Positions 18,896 through 32,700 of a stretch of 64,000 bases of DNA are shown piece after piece. How positions within the stretch are numbered: position 1 is the first letter of the stretch; every line of letters starts with the position of its first letter. The notes below the pieces were generated by a model. The model had not been told where the DNA came from. It did no database searches and saw only the letters and a program-made list of their open reading frames with translations. Origin of the DNA: Bathymodiolus brooksi (taxonomy: Eukaryota > Mollusca > Bivalvia > Mytilida > Modiolidae). Position numbers and translations under genes: made by a program. Location of the stretch: NCBI GenBank assembly GCA_963680875.1, contig OY804579.1, positions 20,073,804 through 20,137,803 on the forward strand, in the 5' to 3' direction.

Positions 18896-21800
18896 CTAGA
18901 AAGTAAAAAAGGCTATTTAAGTAATCTGTTAAATTCTGTTATAGATTTGCTATAAAACAGGCAATTTTCTCATCCTGTTTTGACCATGATTTCAAATTCC
19001 TGCCATGGTCACTTGGCTACCTTGGTTATCTCTCCAAACTTCACAAGAACACCTCTTAAAATGGGTTTTCATCTGGGTCAATGACTGGTTCAGGTTTCTA
19101 ACAAATGTATGTTCAAAGAGATTCTTACCTGGGTCATTGATGGCAGTTTTGCCTAAGGACTTCCCATTCACATATTTTCTTACCTGAGTGGCATGGGTCA
19201 TTGATGGCCGTTTTGCCTAAGGATTTCACATTAACATATTTTCAATCAGTTTCTTACCTGAGTGGCCTGGGTCACTGATGGCAGTTTTGCCTCCAGATGA
19301 TCCATTCTTCCTTTGTAGATGTTTCCATCAGCACCTTGTACATCTATTTCTTCCCTGTAACAAAATATATCTTACATTAACAATGGCATCTACATGGGTG
19401 AAAGTGATTTTTTGGACAAATACTGAAAATTTTCTACTATTAACACAGATCAGAATCCTCTCAAAATTTTTAATTTTCACCCCCTGAAAAAAAAACTTAT
19501 CAAATTTACACAAATCTCAAGAACTGTCTGGACCTTTGCCAAAAAAAACTGAAATCAGTCAAAATACTGAAAACTTTCACCCATGCATCTAAATTATAAT
19601 CAAATCTTAAAAATACTACCCACCACATTTTTGCATCTGTCCCAGACTAAGATATGGATTTCCATATCCATATGATGTTGTCTTTTTTATGTTCAAAGAT
19701 TTGAAATAGAGGTGGTTGTTTGTTTTGTTGATATAAGGTAGAAGTGTTGACCATTGCTGTTGGAACTTTCTTTTCAAAATGCAGTTTGATACAAGTAAAT
19801 TATTTCATAAAATAAGGTATGTCACTTACAACAAGATATATAAATAATTTTTCGTTCCAAAACTTCTTATCAGTGAAGGATATGAATGCAAAAAAATAAA
19901 ACAATTTTAAATCCTTTTTTTTTCTTCAAAAATACCATTGTCAGAACCCAATAAAAAATTGCATTCAACAGCATGCCAAATATTGCGACTGATAAAGCAG
20001 TCACCTCAGTAATTGAATGTTTCTAATATTAGCAGTCAAGAAATTGACATCATAAATACATTACTTACTTGTATAGTGGATATATATTTGTCTCCCCTTC
20101 CTCTTTGATAATGGTATTACTGAAATAAAAATGCCATGTTAAATTATAATGGAGGTTAGAAAATACAAACTGAAACAATAAAATTTTCTCACATTATTTG
20201 GTAAAATATCTGACATTTATGCTAATTTGACAATGGCTGCCATTCACAAAAATATTTTACTTCTATACTATGTGGTTTAATTAAGAAATAATTCATGGAA
20301 GCTATCGCTATCGCTCAGGATAAAATATTAACGTAACATCTGCCAACCCATGTTAAAACTCACAACACAGTATGGCTTCCATGAATTATTTCGATTCTGA
20401 TATGTATAATAGTACAAATACGGTAGTAAACTTTGATGGGAAAGATGGCATTTTGCGGCAAAAATGTCGCACACAATTTATGCTGCCAAATTCGAGCTGA
20501 TGATAACTCATCAACATGTGCTTTCACGACGGGAAAGTCAGTCTTATTAATGGATCTTCTATAACAATAATATTGTGTTTGCACATCACATATTTTAGAT
20601 ATGTTGATTATTTTCAGTGAATATAGATGCTTAAAACTTTAACAACCATGTAAATAAATGTATTTTGTGATTTTATCACCTGACTTAAATGTGTTCACTG
20701 CACATGTGCTAATGAGATTTTGCCATCTATATAAATCACTCATTTGTTTGCAAAGCGAAAGAAAGACATCATATTAGAATAAAATATAAATATGATATTC
20801 AAAATTATGGAATTGTTTTAAAATCCACATTTTTGAAAGACTCACTGGAAATGGTTTGATTTTGCAACACTTCCACATTGTGGTGCAATTATTTTTGCAT
20901 TGTGACACAAAAACCAGAGGCTCCCAGGAGCCTGTAATCACTCACCTGGATCAAAGCTGCTTTCAATAACAACGCAACTGCACTGTGGTGGCCATCTTGG
21001 TGGGAAATCACGACTGCTGGACACAATTTTGGAAAAGGACCATCCAATGACTATTCCATCAAAGTTTCTAATTGAGCTACTGGTTCCAGACAAGATGGTT
21101 TTTATGTGAATTTCCCATAGGGTCCTATGTTAAACTAAGTTCAGCTGTGCAGCCATCTTGGTCAGAGGGCCGAACCGCCAGACACATTTTTGGAAGAGAA
21201 CCATCCAATGAATATTTCATCAAAATTTAGTTCTTATTGAGTAAATGGTTTCAGACGAAGATTTTTATGGGAATTTCCCATAGGGTCCTATGTTAAAGTA
21301 AGTTCGGCTGTGGCGGCCATCTTGGTCGGAGGTCTGAAATGCCAGACACAATTTTGGAAGGGGACCACCCAAGGATCATTTCAGCAAAGTTTGGTTGAGA
21401 TTGGCTCAGTAGTTTCAGAGGAAAAGATTTAAAAAAATTTCATCCCCTTTTTTTCCTATTTTTAGCTTTGTGGCCATCTTGGTTGGAAGTAGGGATCACC
21501 GGACACAATTTTCAAGGGGGGCCACCCAAGGACTATTCCACCAAAGTTTGGTTGCAATTGGCCCAGTGGTTTCTGAGAAGAAGATTAAAATGTGAAATGT
21601 TGACAGACGGACGACGGACGAAAAGTGATGGCAATAGCTCACATGGCCTAAAGGTCAGGTGAGCTAAAAACGGAATATATGTTAAACTACTCCTTGCCAT
21701 GTAGCTGCAGTTAAAATTTGAGCTCATTTTGACTTATACTAAAGCAGCAATGGACAATTGAAGATATTTCTATTTTTAGCAACAGCAGCCATCTTGAATG

Positions 21801-24800
21801 GAGGGAAGGGCTGTCGGACACAATTTTGAAAGGGACCCACCCAGGGACTATCCCTGCCATGTTTGGTTTAATTTGGTTCAGCGGTTTCAGAGAAGAAGAT
21901 TTAAATGTGATCTTTTATCAAAATATGCCTAATTTGCATAATCGGTATAAATCGGCTAAAAGAAAAATTTCACAGAAAAACCCAGAATTTATGTTAAACT
22001 ACTCATTGCCATATAGCTGCAGTTAAAATTTGAGCTCAGTTTGGTTTATAATAAAGCAGCAATTGACAATTGAAGAAATTTCTATTTTTAGTAACAGCAG
22101 CCATCTTGAATGGAGGGCGGGGCTGTCGGACACAATTTTGAAAGGGACCCACCCAGGGACCATCCCTGCCAGGTTTGGTTTAATTTGGTTCAGCGGTTTC
22201 AGAGGAGAAGATTTAAATGTGATCTTTCATCAAAATATGCCTAATTTGCATAATCGGTATAAATCAGCTGAAAGAAAAATTTCACAGAAAAACCCGGAAT
22301 ATATGTTAAACTACTCCTTTCCATGTAGCTGCAGTTAAAAAGGGGGGCCATCCAAGGACCATTCCACCAAAGTTTGGTTGCAATTGACCCAGTGGTTTCT
22401 GAGAAGATTAAAATGTGAAATGTTAACGGACGACGACAGACGACGGACGACAAGTGATGGCAATAGCTCACTTGGCCCAAAGACCAGGTGAGCTAAAACA
22501 GAGATCATGTTATTTGAGATGCATTAATCTCACATGGAATATGTCAAGTGATTTCTTACCTTAGATGTGACAGCTTTGTCATACTATAAATATATGACCT
22601 TCAAAAATGGCCTTTCAAGTGATTTCTTATCTTAGATGGGACAGCTTTGTCATACTATAAACATCTGACCTTTGAAATGGCCTTTCAAGTGATTTCTTAC
22701 CTTAGATGTGACATCTTTGTCAAACGTTTGTGAGGGAATGTTGTGGTGTGTTGTCCACCACATGATCTGTTTGTTGCATAGTAATCTGCTATCTCAGCAT
22801 TTGCATAGCTACAAAAGATAGGTTGTCATTTCAATATAATGGTGGATTCAAAACAAAAATAATTTAGACAGAAATAATACACGTACCTAAATAGGAAAAT
22901 TATGAAATTTATTTTTTATATTGTTCAGGTAATAAAAAAAATATAATGTTAAAATATGAAAAGATTAATTTACTGAAATGATGATAAAACAAACAATGTT
23001 AAAATGAAATCAAAAAGATGAAAGCACATCAGAAATTACAGCATAATTATTTATAATGAGAATGCAATGGAAATAGGAAATAAAGATACACAATACAATG
23101 TCAGGAAAATGAAACATGCAACCATAACCCAAAGATATAAATGTTTATTACATGCTAAGTTTGGTAATCAGCCATACCCAGATGATATAAAAGTTTATTC
23201 CATGCTAAGCTTGGTAATCAGCCATACCCCAATGATATAATTGTTTATTACATGCTAAGTTTGGTAATCAGCCATACCCCAATAATAATAAGTTTATTTC
23301 ATGCTAAGTTTGGTAATCAGCCATACCCTAATGATATAAATGTTTATTTCATGCTAAGTTTGGTAATCAGAGCATTATGATGACAATGAACTTTTATTTG
23401 TTCAAGGTTGAATGTCTTTTGTGGCTTCTTATTCTATGGTTGAAAAGTATTTTAATCATGATACTGTTACTATGTGTCCACACAGAAGTACTGATGATAA
23501 CCAATTTTAAATTTCAAAACAGCTTGCTTGCAAGTTCAGGGTCTGAATACACAAATAGAGGATTGATTGATTTATTGTGTTTAATGCCACTTTCAGCAAT
23601 ATCATGGCGACCAGTTTTAGTGGTGGAGGAAGCCGGAGCACCCGGAGAGAACCACCGACCACGGGCAAGCAACTGGTAAACTTTATCACTTACGGCTGTG
23701 AGTCGAGTGCACCTTTTTTGTAATTTACTGGTGATAGGCTTGTATGAGTTGTTAGGTAATCCAACTACCTAATTTATTGAGCCACCCGGGCCCCTCACAA
23801 ATAGAGGAGCAACAGCATTTTACATATAACTTCAAAAAAAAATAATTAGAATTTCATTTGAACAAAATTGAATGATAAAGTAAATAAAACTCAAACTAGA
23901 GGTACTGCTGGACGCAGGAGTCCCGCATTGATACATAAATGGAATAATTTAACTGTCCGCTATGCGGGACTAATACTCCCTGTGTCCCCATCATCTTAAT
24001 TGAGCCAAAACATATTTGGAACACAACTTTTAGACTCATAATGCTGGGAAAACTTGATGGACCAGGATATACTACTAATGTGCACATCTTCATATTAGGA
24101 TCTTGCAATGTACAAAGTTTCATGAACTTCTGATTAATCATGTAGGAGAATTTGTGATGACAAAGTGCATACAGAATTGTCTCAAAATTTCTAAGTCCAA
24201 AGAAGCATAACAGGGGTAAAGCTCAATGGACCGGGATATCCTACTAATGTGCACATCTTCATATTAGGATCTTGCAATGTACAAAGTTTCATGAACTTCT
24301 GATTAATCATGTAGGAGAATTTGCAATGACAAAGTGCATACTGAATTGTCTCAAAATTTCTAAGTCCAAAGAGGCATAACAAGGGTAAAACTCAATGGAC
24401 AATAAAATCCTTTAAACTGCAAAGTTCACACATCATGATCTTAAATACCACAAAGTTTGGTGGAAATCGAACAAAAGATGTGGAAGTTGGTCCAGACAGA
24501 CGGACAGACAGACAGGCCGATTCCTATATACCCCCCAAACTATGTTTGCGGGGGGGTATAATAAAGGGGTTAAAAATAAACATATTGTTTACTATTAAAG
24601 AAGTTTTGGTGGATAATCCAAATTTTATCCTTTCAACAAGGACAGTGATATTTAATAAAATCACTTCATTTCCTGTGCAGTACAAGTATATAAATTTGAT
24701 TGTTTATTGAGATATTTGAGGTAGCATCGTGAAGTCACAAAACGTCTTCAAACCGAAATTTTTTTTTCTTGTAAATCAGCAGTTTAGTAACCAGTTTATA

Positions 24801-27800
24801 TTTCTGTATTTCAGATCCTCAAGTCATCTTTCCAAACTTACTCATTACTGGCATTTCTCTGAAAAGCTTCAATATCATTTCCAAAATGAACCTGAAAAGC
24901 TTTCTGATCAGATTTACCCATTTTGACCTGCTGTCTTTCTGCTACAGTGCAGTCAAAATCAATGTTATTTTGACTTCTACTAATACTGGTGCACTAGTAT
25001 CACTGGGAAAGGAAGAAAGAAAAGTAAAGAATAAGAACAGAAGAAAAATGAGACAGGAAATTCAATGAGAGAAACGGTGGTATCCCAGGACATAACGCCA
25101 CTGAAAATCAAGTACATTGTACTATGTTAGTAGAAAAAGCATGCAATGATAAATGTTACCCTCCAGCAAAAATGTATCCAAATGATTTTAATGAGAAATC
25201 AGTTTTAATTTTTAATGAATGACTGAAGGAAATTATCAGTCTTTGAAAAAGGCATATACCAACTTTAAATGGAATGTGTTCTTATTTTTGATCCTTTATA
25301 TACATTTCAAAGAATTGCCTTGTTTTGATAACTTAAATACACTAGTTAATTTCTATTCAAAATATATTGAAAATAATATAATAGATCAAATGATATTGAA
25401 ACATTTAAAAACCTTTAGAATTTTGATCAGATGTCGGGATAATTATACAAGAAACCATTATTAAAGCTAAGGACGAGAACATATAATAATAAACTAAAGC
25501 AGAAAATGACAACTAAAGAAATTTCTATTTTTAGTAATGGCAGCCATTTTGAATGGAGGGCAGGGCTGTCGGACACACTATTGAAAGGGGACCACCCAAG
25601 GACCATCCCAGCCAAATTTGCTTTAATTTGGTTCAGCGGTTTCAGAGGAGAAGATTTAAATGTGATCGTTTATCAAAATATGCCTAATTTCTATAATCGG
25701 TATTAATCAGTTGAAAAAAATAATCTACTCATTGTCATGTAGCTGCAGTTAAAATTTGAGCTCATTTTGATTTATAATAAAGCAGCATTGGACAATTGAA
25801 GAAATTTCTATTTTTAGTAACAGCACCATCTTGAATGGAGGGTGGAGCTATCGGACACAATTTTGAAATGGGACTACCCAAGGACTATCCCAGCCAAATT
25901 TGGTTTAATTTGGTTCAGCAGTTTCAGAGAAGAAGATTTAAATGTGATCTTTTATCAAAATATGCCTAATTTGCATAGTCTGTATAAATCGGCTGAACGA
26001 AAAGCAGCAATGGACAATTGAAGAAATTTCTATTTTTAGTAACAGCAGCCATCTTGAATGGAGGGTGGGGCTGTCAGACACATTTTTGAAAGGGACCCAC
26101 CCAAGGACCATCCCTGCCAGGTTTGGTTTAATTTGGTTCAGCGGTTCCAGAGGAAAAGATTTAAATGTGATCTTTTCACAAAATATGCCTAATTTGCATA
26201 ATCGGTATAAATCGGCGGAAAGAAAAATTTCACAGAAAAGCCCAGAATATATGTTAAGCTACTCATTGCCATATAGCTGCAGTTAAAATTTGAGCTCATT
26301 TTGGTTTCTACTAAAACAGCAATGGACAATTGAAGAAATTTCTATTTTTAGTAACAGCAGCCATCTTGAATGAAAGGCGGGGCTGTCAGACACAATTTTG
26401 AAAGGGACCCACCCAAGGACCATCCCTGCCAGGTTTGGTTAATTTGGTTCAGCGGTTTCAGAGGAAAAGATTTAAATGTGATCTTTTATCAAAATATGCC
26501 TAATTTGCATAATTGGTATAAATCGGCTGAAAGAAAAATTTCACAGAAAAACCCAGAATATATATTAAACTACTCCTTGCCATGTAGCTGCAGTAAAAAT
26601 TTGAGCTCATTTTGACTTATACTAAAGCAGCAATGATCAATTGAAGAAATTTTTAGCAACAGCAGCCATCTTGAATGGAGGGCGGGGCTGTCAGACACAA
26701 ATACAGATAAAATAATCAATAACCCATAGGTCCATTTTTTTCTTCTTAAATAACCAATAACTCATAGGTCCATTTTTTTTAAAATAATCAATAACTCATA
26801 GGTCCATTTTTTTTAAATAATCAATAACTCATAGGTCCATTTTTTTAAAAATATTTAACAAAAAGATCACAAAAAATAAGAATATAAATGTCTGGAGATT
26901 ATGTCCAACTAGGATTTTTGATTTTTCAACAGTGTTGATAAATCAATCAATTAAATTAAAACAATTCAGACGGAAGGTTTTTACCTATGATGCCAACAAA
27001 AGTGGTGTCATACTGTACATGCAATATATATTATGAAATGAATGAAATAAGATGATAAATGAGACTTCCACACAGTGATCTGAAAAGTGGACAATGATAT
27101 CATGCAGTGTTTTCATTCTCCATAACAATCTGAAAGAAACACAAATCGAAGAGGAATGCGCTGTGCAAAAAAGGAAGGCTATACTGGATTGTTACAGGCA
27201 TGTGCTACAAAGTAGGAGAGTATTAGTCGTAGTAAATACATATAATAAATTACCGAGACCCAGGTCTGTCAATACCAGCATATGTTCTGTTAAAGGAGAA
27301 AAACAACAAGAAATGCAATAATATTAATCAAGTAATTAATAGATTGTACAAATAAAATAAGTAAAAAAAGTATTATAGAGTAAAATAAATAAGAAAACTA
27401 GAGGCTCCCAGGAGCCTGTAATCGCTCACCTGGTTTTCAATTTGACATCTAAAGTTGAAATAGAAAATGGGGGTGTTACACATAATTTTGAAAGTGGGCC
27501 ACCCAAAGATCATTTCAACTCAAATTTCTGAGTAATAGATTTTGATGTGATTTTTATCTCATAATATTGCTAAATGGAATAAACTGGCTGAAAAAAATCT
27601 CACAGAAAAACCCAGAATATATGTTAAACTACTCATTGCCATGTAGCTGCAGCTAAAATTTGAGTTCATTTTGATTTGTAATAAAGCAGAAAATGACAAC
27701 TAAAGAAATTTCTATTTTTAGTAATGGCAGCCATTTTGAATGGAGGGCAGGGCTGTCGGACACATTATTGAAAGGGGACCACCCAAGGACCATCCCAGCC

Positions 27801-30800
27801 AAATTTGCTTTAATTTGGTTCAGCGGTTTCAGAGGAGAAGATTTAAATGTGATCGTTTATCAAAATATGCCTAATTTCTATAATCGGTATTAATCAGTTG
27901 AAAAAAATAATCTACTCATTGTCATGTAGCTGCAGTTAAAATTTGAGCTCATTTTGATTTATAATAAAGCAGCAATGGACAATTGAAGAAATTTCTATTT
28001 TTAGTAACAGCAACCACCTTGAATGGAGGGTGGAGCTATCGGACACAATTTTGAAATGGGACTACCCAAGGACTATCCCAGCCAAATTTGGTTTAATTTG
28101 GTTCAGCAGTTTCAGAGAAGAAGATTTAAATGTGATCTTTTATCAAAATATGCCTAATTTGCATAATCTGTATAAATCGGCTGAACGAAAAGCAGCAATG
28201 GACAATTGAAGAAATTTCTATTTTTAGTAACAGCAGCCATCTTGAATGGAGGGTGGGGCTGTCAGACACATTTTTGAAAGGGACCCACCCAACGACCATC
28301 CCTGCCAGGTTTGGTTTAATTTGGTTCAGCGGTTCCAGAGGAAAAGATTTAAATGTGATCTTTTCACAAAATATGCCTAATTTGCATAATCGGTATAAAT
28401 CGGCGGAAAGAAAAATTTCACAGAAAAGCCCAGAATATATGTTAAGCTACTCATTGCCATATAGCTGCAGTTAAAATTTGAGCTCATTTTGGTTTCTACT
28501 AAAACAGCAATGGACAATTGAAGAAATTTCTATTTTTAGTAACAGCAGCCATCTTGAATGGAAGGCGGGGCTGTCAAACACAATTTTGAAAGGGACCCAC
28601 CCAAGGACCATCCCTGCCAGGTTTGGTTTAATTTGGTTCAGCGGTTTCAGAGGAAAAGATTTAAATGTGATCTTTTATCAAAATATGCCTAATTTGCATA
28701 ATTGGTATAAATCGGCTGAAAGAAAAATTTCACAGAAAAACCCAGAATATATATTAAACTACTTCTTGCCATGTAGCTGCAGTAAAAATTTGAGCTCATT
28801 TTGACTTATACTAAAGCAGCAATGATCAATTGAAGAAATTTCTATTTTTAGCAACAGCAGCCATCTTGAATGGAGGGCGGGGCTGTCAGACACAATTTTG
28901 AAAGGGACCCACCCAGAGACCATCCCTGCCAGGTTTGGTTTAATTTGGTTCTGCAGTTTCAGAGGAGAAGATTTAAATGTGATCTTTTCACAAAATATGC
29001 CTAATTTGCATAATCGGTATAAATCGGCAGAAAGAAAAATTTCACAGAAAAGCCCAGAATATATGTTAAGCTACTCATTGCCATATAGCTGCAGTTAAAA
29101 TTTGAGCTCATTTTGGTTTCTACTAAAACAGCAATGGACAATTGAAGAAATTTCTATTTTTAGTAACAGCAGCCATCTTGAATGGAAGGCGGGGCTGTCA
29201 AACACAATTTTGAAAGGGACCCACCCAAGGACCATCCCTGCCAGGTTTGGTTTAATTTGGTTCAGCGGTTTCAGAGGAAAAGATTTAAATGTGATCTTTT
29301 ATCAAAATATGCCTAATTTGCATAATCGGTATAAATCGGCTGAAAGAAAAATTTCACAGAAAAACCCAGAATATATATTAAACTACTTCTTGCCATGTAG
29401 CTGCAGTAAAAATTTGAGCTCATTTTGACTTATACTAAAGCAGCAATGATCAATTGAAGAAATTTCTATTTTTAGCAACAGCAGCCATCTTGAATGGAGG
29501 GCGGGGCTGTCAGACACAATTTTGAAAGGGACCCACCCAGAGACCATCCCTGCCAGGTTTGGTTTAATTTGGTTCTGCGGTTTCAGAGGAGAAGATTTAA
29601 ATGTGATCTTTTCACAAAATATGCCTAATTTGCATAATCTGTATAAATCGGCTGAAAGAAAAATTTCGGAATATATGTTAAGCTACTCCTTGCCATGTAG
29701 CTGCAGTTAAAATTTGAGCTGATTTTGACTTATACTAAAGCAGCAATGGACAATTAAAATTTTATCCCCCCTTTTTTTTCTATTTTTAGCTTGGTGGCCA
29801 TCTTGGTTGGAAGTCGGGATCACCGGACACAAATTTGGAAGGGGGCCATCCAAGGACCATTCCACCAAAGTTTGGTTCAAATTGCCCAAGTGGCTTCAGA
29901 GGAGTTGATTAAAATGTGAAAAGTTAACTGACGGACGGACGGACGACAGACGATGGACGCTCAGTGGTGACAATTTGGGTCAGGTGAGCTAAAAATACTA
30001 AGACATGTTTGTCTTGAATCAAGCAGCAAAACACATAACTATTAGTATCTTATTAATTTTCTTTGTTTAAATTAACTTTTAACCTTTGAGTACAATACAT
30101 GTATATGTATTATAACCTAGCATTTGCCACTACAGTGTACACACTAAAAATAAATATGTGTGTGACATCTTCATACCTCTGTGCATGTTGTCGTATCTGG
30201 TCCAGCTCATAAGTTAAGTAAGGCCTTGGTGATCTGGTTGGATGTAATGCTTGATGACTTGACACAGATGGCATAGATGGTACAGGTCTAAAAATAAACA
30301 GATGAAATCTATAAGAGCTTGTATGTATCGATATTGTGTTGTGAATTAGAAAAAACAACCATGGCTCATAACAGCTTTAAGAACTCACATAAACCAGGTA
30401 TATAATAATTGAAAATGAAGACAAAAATAGTTTATCTGCTATTTAAATATATTGCTCATAGATCATACAAGTATAATTATGACTTAATGAATTCAATGCT
30501 TTCTGAGAACGATTTTAACATTTTTTGTCTCTATATGTTAATTTATGCAAATTGATTTTGTATTTCTAATTTAAAAACAATTTCCAAAATAAAATTAACT
30601 ATAAATATATCACAGTGTTGGTTTAATCCAAACTACACACAAATATTACCAAGTTGTAAAATTTGTAGTAGGCTATACCTATCACAAGCTATCTGATAAG
30701 TCACATGATAACAATTGATGCTGTAGATTCAATATCAACTTGTGATAACTATCACATGACTCATTAAACCTATTACATGTCATCTGACAAGTCACATGAG

Positions 30801-32647
30801 AACAATCTACCCTGTAGAGTTTAATATCAACTTGTCTATTACAGAGCTATTTTAACCTACCACAAGATAGGACAAATCAAACTATAATATACTTACCCTG
30901 TGGGTACAATATCAATTGGTCTGTCACATGAAATACAATGATATTTCTGAATAAGCTGCCTGTTAATAAAAAAAAAAATATATGTTAAAAATTATATGGT
31001 TTTAGGAATTTATTAAGCTATCTTCAGACAATCATTTGTCACAAACGATATTTCTCCCAATGCATCACTTGAAATAAATCTATTGATTATAAAGTCTTGA
31101 CACAGATTTATATACTTTTTACTTGTACATTTATTAGCCTATCACCACTATATCTGTGACTGCCTCTTGCTTAGAATAAGTTTTCTTGTTTTCAAGTTGT
31201 CTGTTTTTTGACAGATAACCTTTTTCTTTTTTTTTTAATGAAATTCTCCATTATAATATGGTAGCAATAATTTCACTTGTACATTTATATCAATGTTCAA
31301 AATGACACAAAACCATATTATCCTGTCATATAAAGAGATCTGTGTTAAAGAAGTTACATGTATTTTTTAATTTACCTCCTGATTCCAGCTGCATCATCAT
31401 CTGTCCATTGTACAGGAGCTTGATTCTGTTTCTTTAACTTATCATTGAGTGCCTTGAGTCTACTCTGTAACCACTCCTTTAGAGGATCCAATTCCAAACG
31501 ATCTAATTTTCCCTCAATGTCATCACTAAATACCTTACATTGCTGATCCCAAGCTTCTTCCTGAAAAATAGAAATGGTTTGTGAAATAATGGCATCTCTG
31601 TCATTCTAAATAACTATATTGGATGATTTTGACTAATCGTTAATTTGGCATCACACATTAAACTGACGTAAGAACATCCCTCAAACCTGTAAAAAACAAA
31701 TCTGTAATATACTGAGTTTATACTTAAATTCAAATAATTGCTGGAGAGTGGTAGGAAATCTCAGAACATCCTCTGGACACTCATATCTTGCCAATCTCTC
31801 ATATTGTAGTAATTTTCTATTTTCATATGCACTCTTTGATTAATAGATTCTGATTACTTTATCAAACTTTTTGTAGTTTGACAGTTTTTTAAGTAGTCAT
31901 TTCATGATTTTTTTCTACTTTTGAAAGGGTATCAAAGAGTATAATTTTGTAATCGTTTACATTTCCTGCCATTTTAACTAATGTTTATCTATTGTTGTAG
32001 AAACTAAAATTTCCTGCCCGTTTATCTAATGTTGAATTAATTTACAATGCATGTCATAATATCTACTGTTGTAAAAACTTACGTTTCCTGCCATTTTATC
32101 TAAGATTTCCTTGATCATCCTGCTAATATCATTGGTTGTTGTATCAAACAAGGAATGGTTCACTTTGTTATCCAAACTTCTCTTATCAGCTTTCTAAACA
32201 TAGACAAAAATAATAATGTGATTGATTGATTGATGATTTTTTGTGCTAAACACTACTTTCAGCAATATTTCAGCTATATCATGGCGATCAGTTTTAGTAG
32301 TGGAAAAAGCCAGAGTACCCGGAGAGAACCACCGACCATGGCCAAGCAACGGGTAAACTTTATCACTTGCGACTGCGAGTCGAGCGCACCCTTTTTTGCA
32401 ATTTACAAAGTAGGGCGTGAACCCACGTCTTATTAGTGATAGGCTTGTATGGGTTGCTAGGTAATCCAACTACCTAACTCATTGAGACACGCAGGTCCTC
32501 AAATAATAATGTGTAATACTAATAGAATGATGCGATTCATGTTAACATGTACTGTGTAATGAGATAAAAAAACATTTTCGTTGGTTTAATTTTTGTGTAC
32601 TTTAGTTGAAATGTGAAATAAATCATAACTTATAATTGTCTTTCACC

Positions 32648-32700
<53 letters not shown>

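Noticed and set aside
21826..29710. Series of 60-108-codon ORFs with GTHPRTIPARFGLIWFSGF
   Set aside because: They repeat with the 312-bp unit, whose length is divisible by three. No recognisable domain, and the arrays lie in introns on the opposite strand to the gene.
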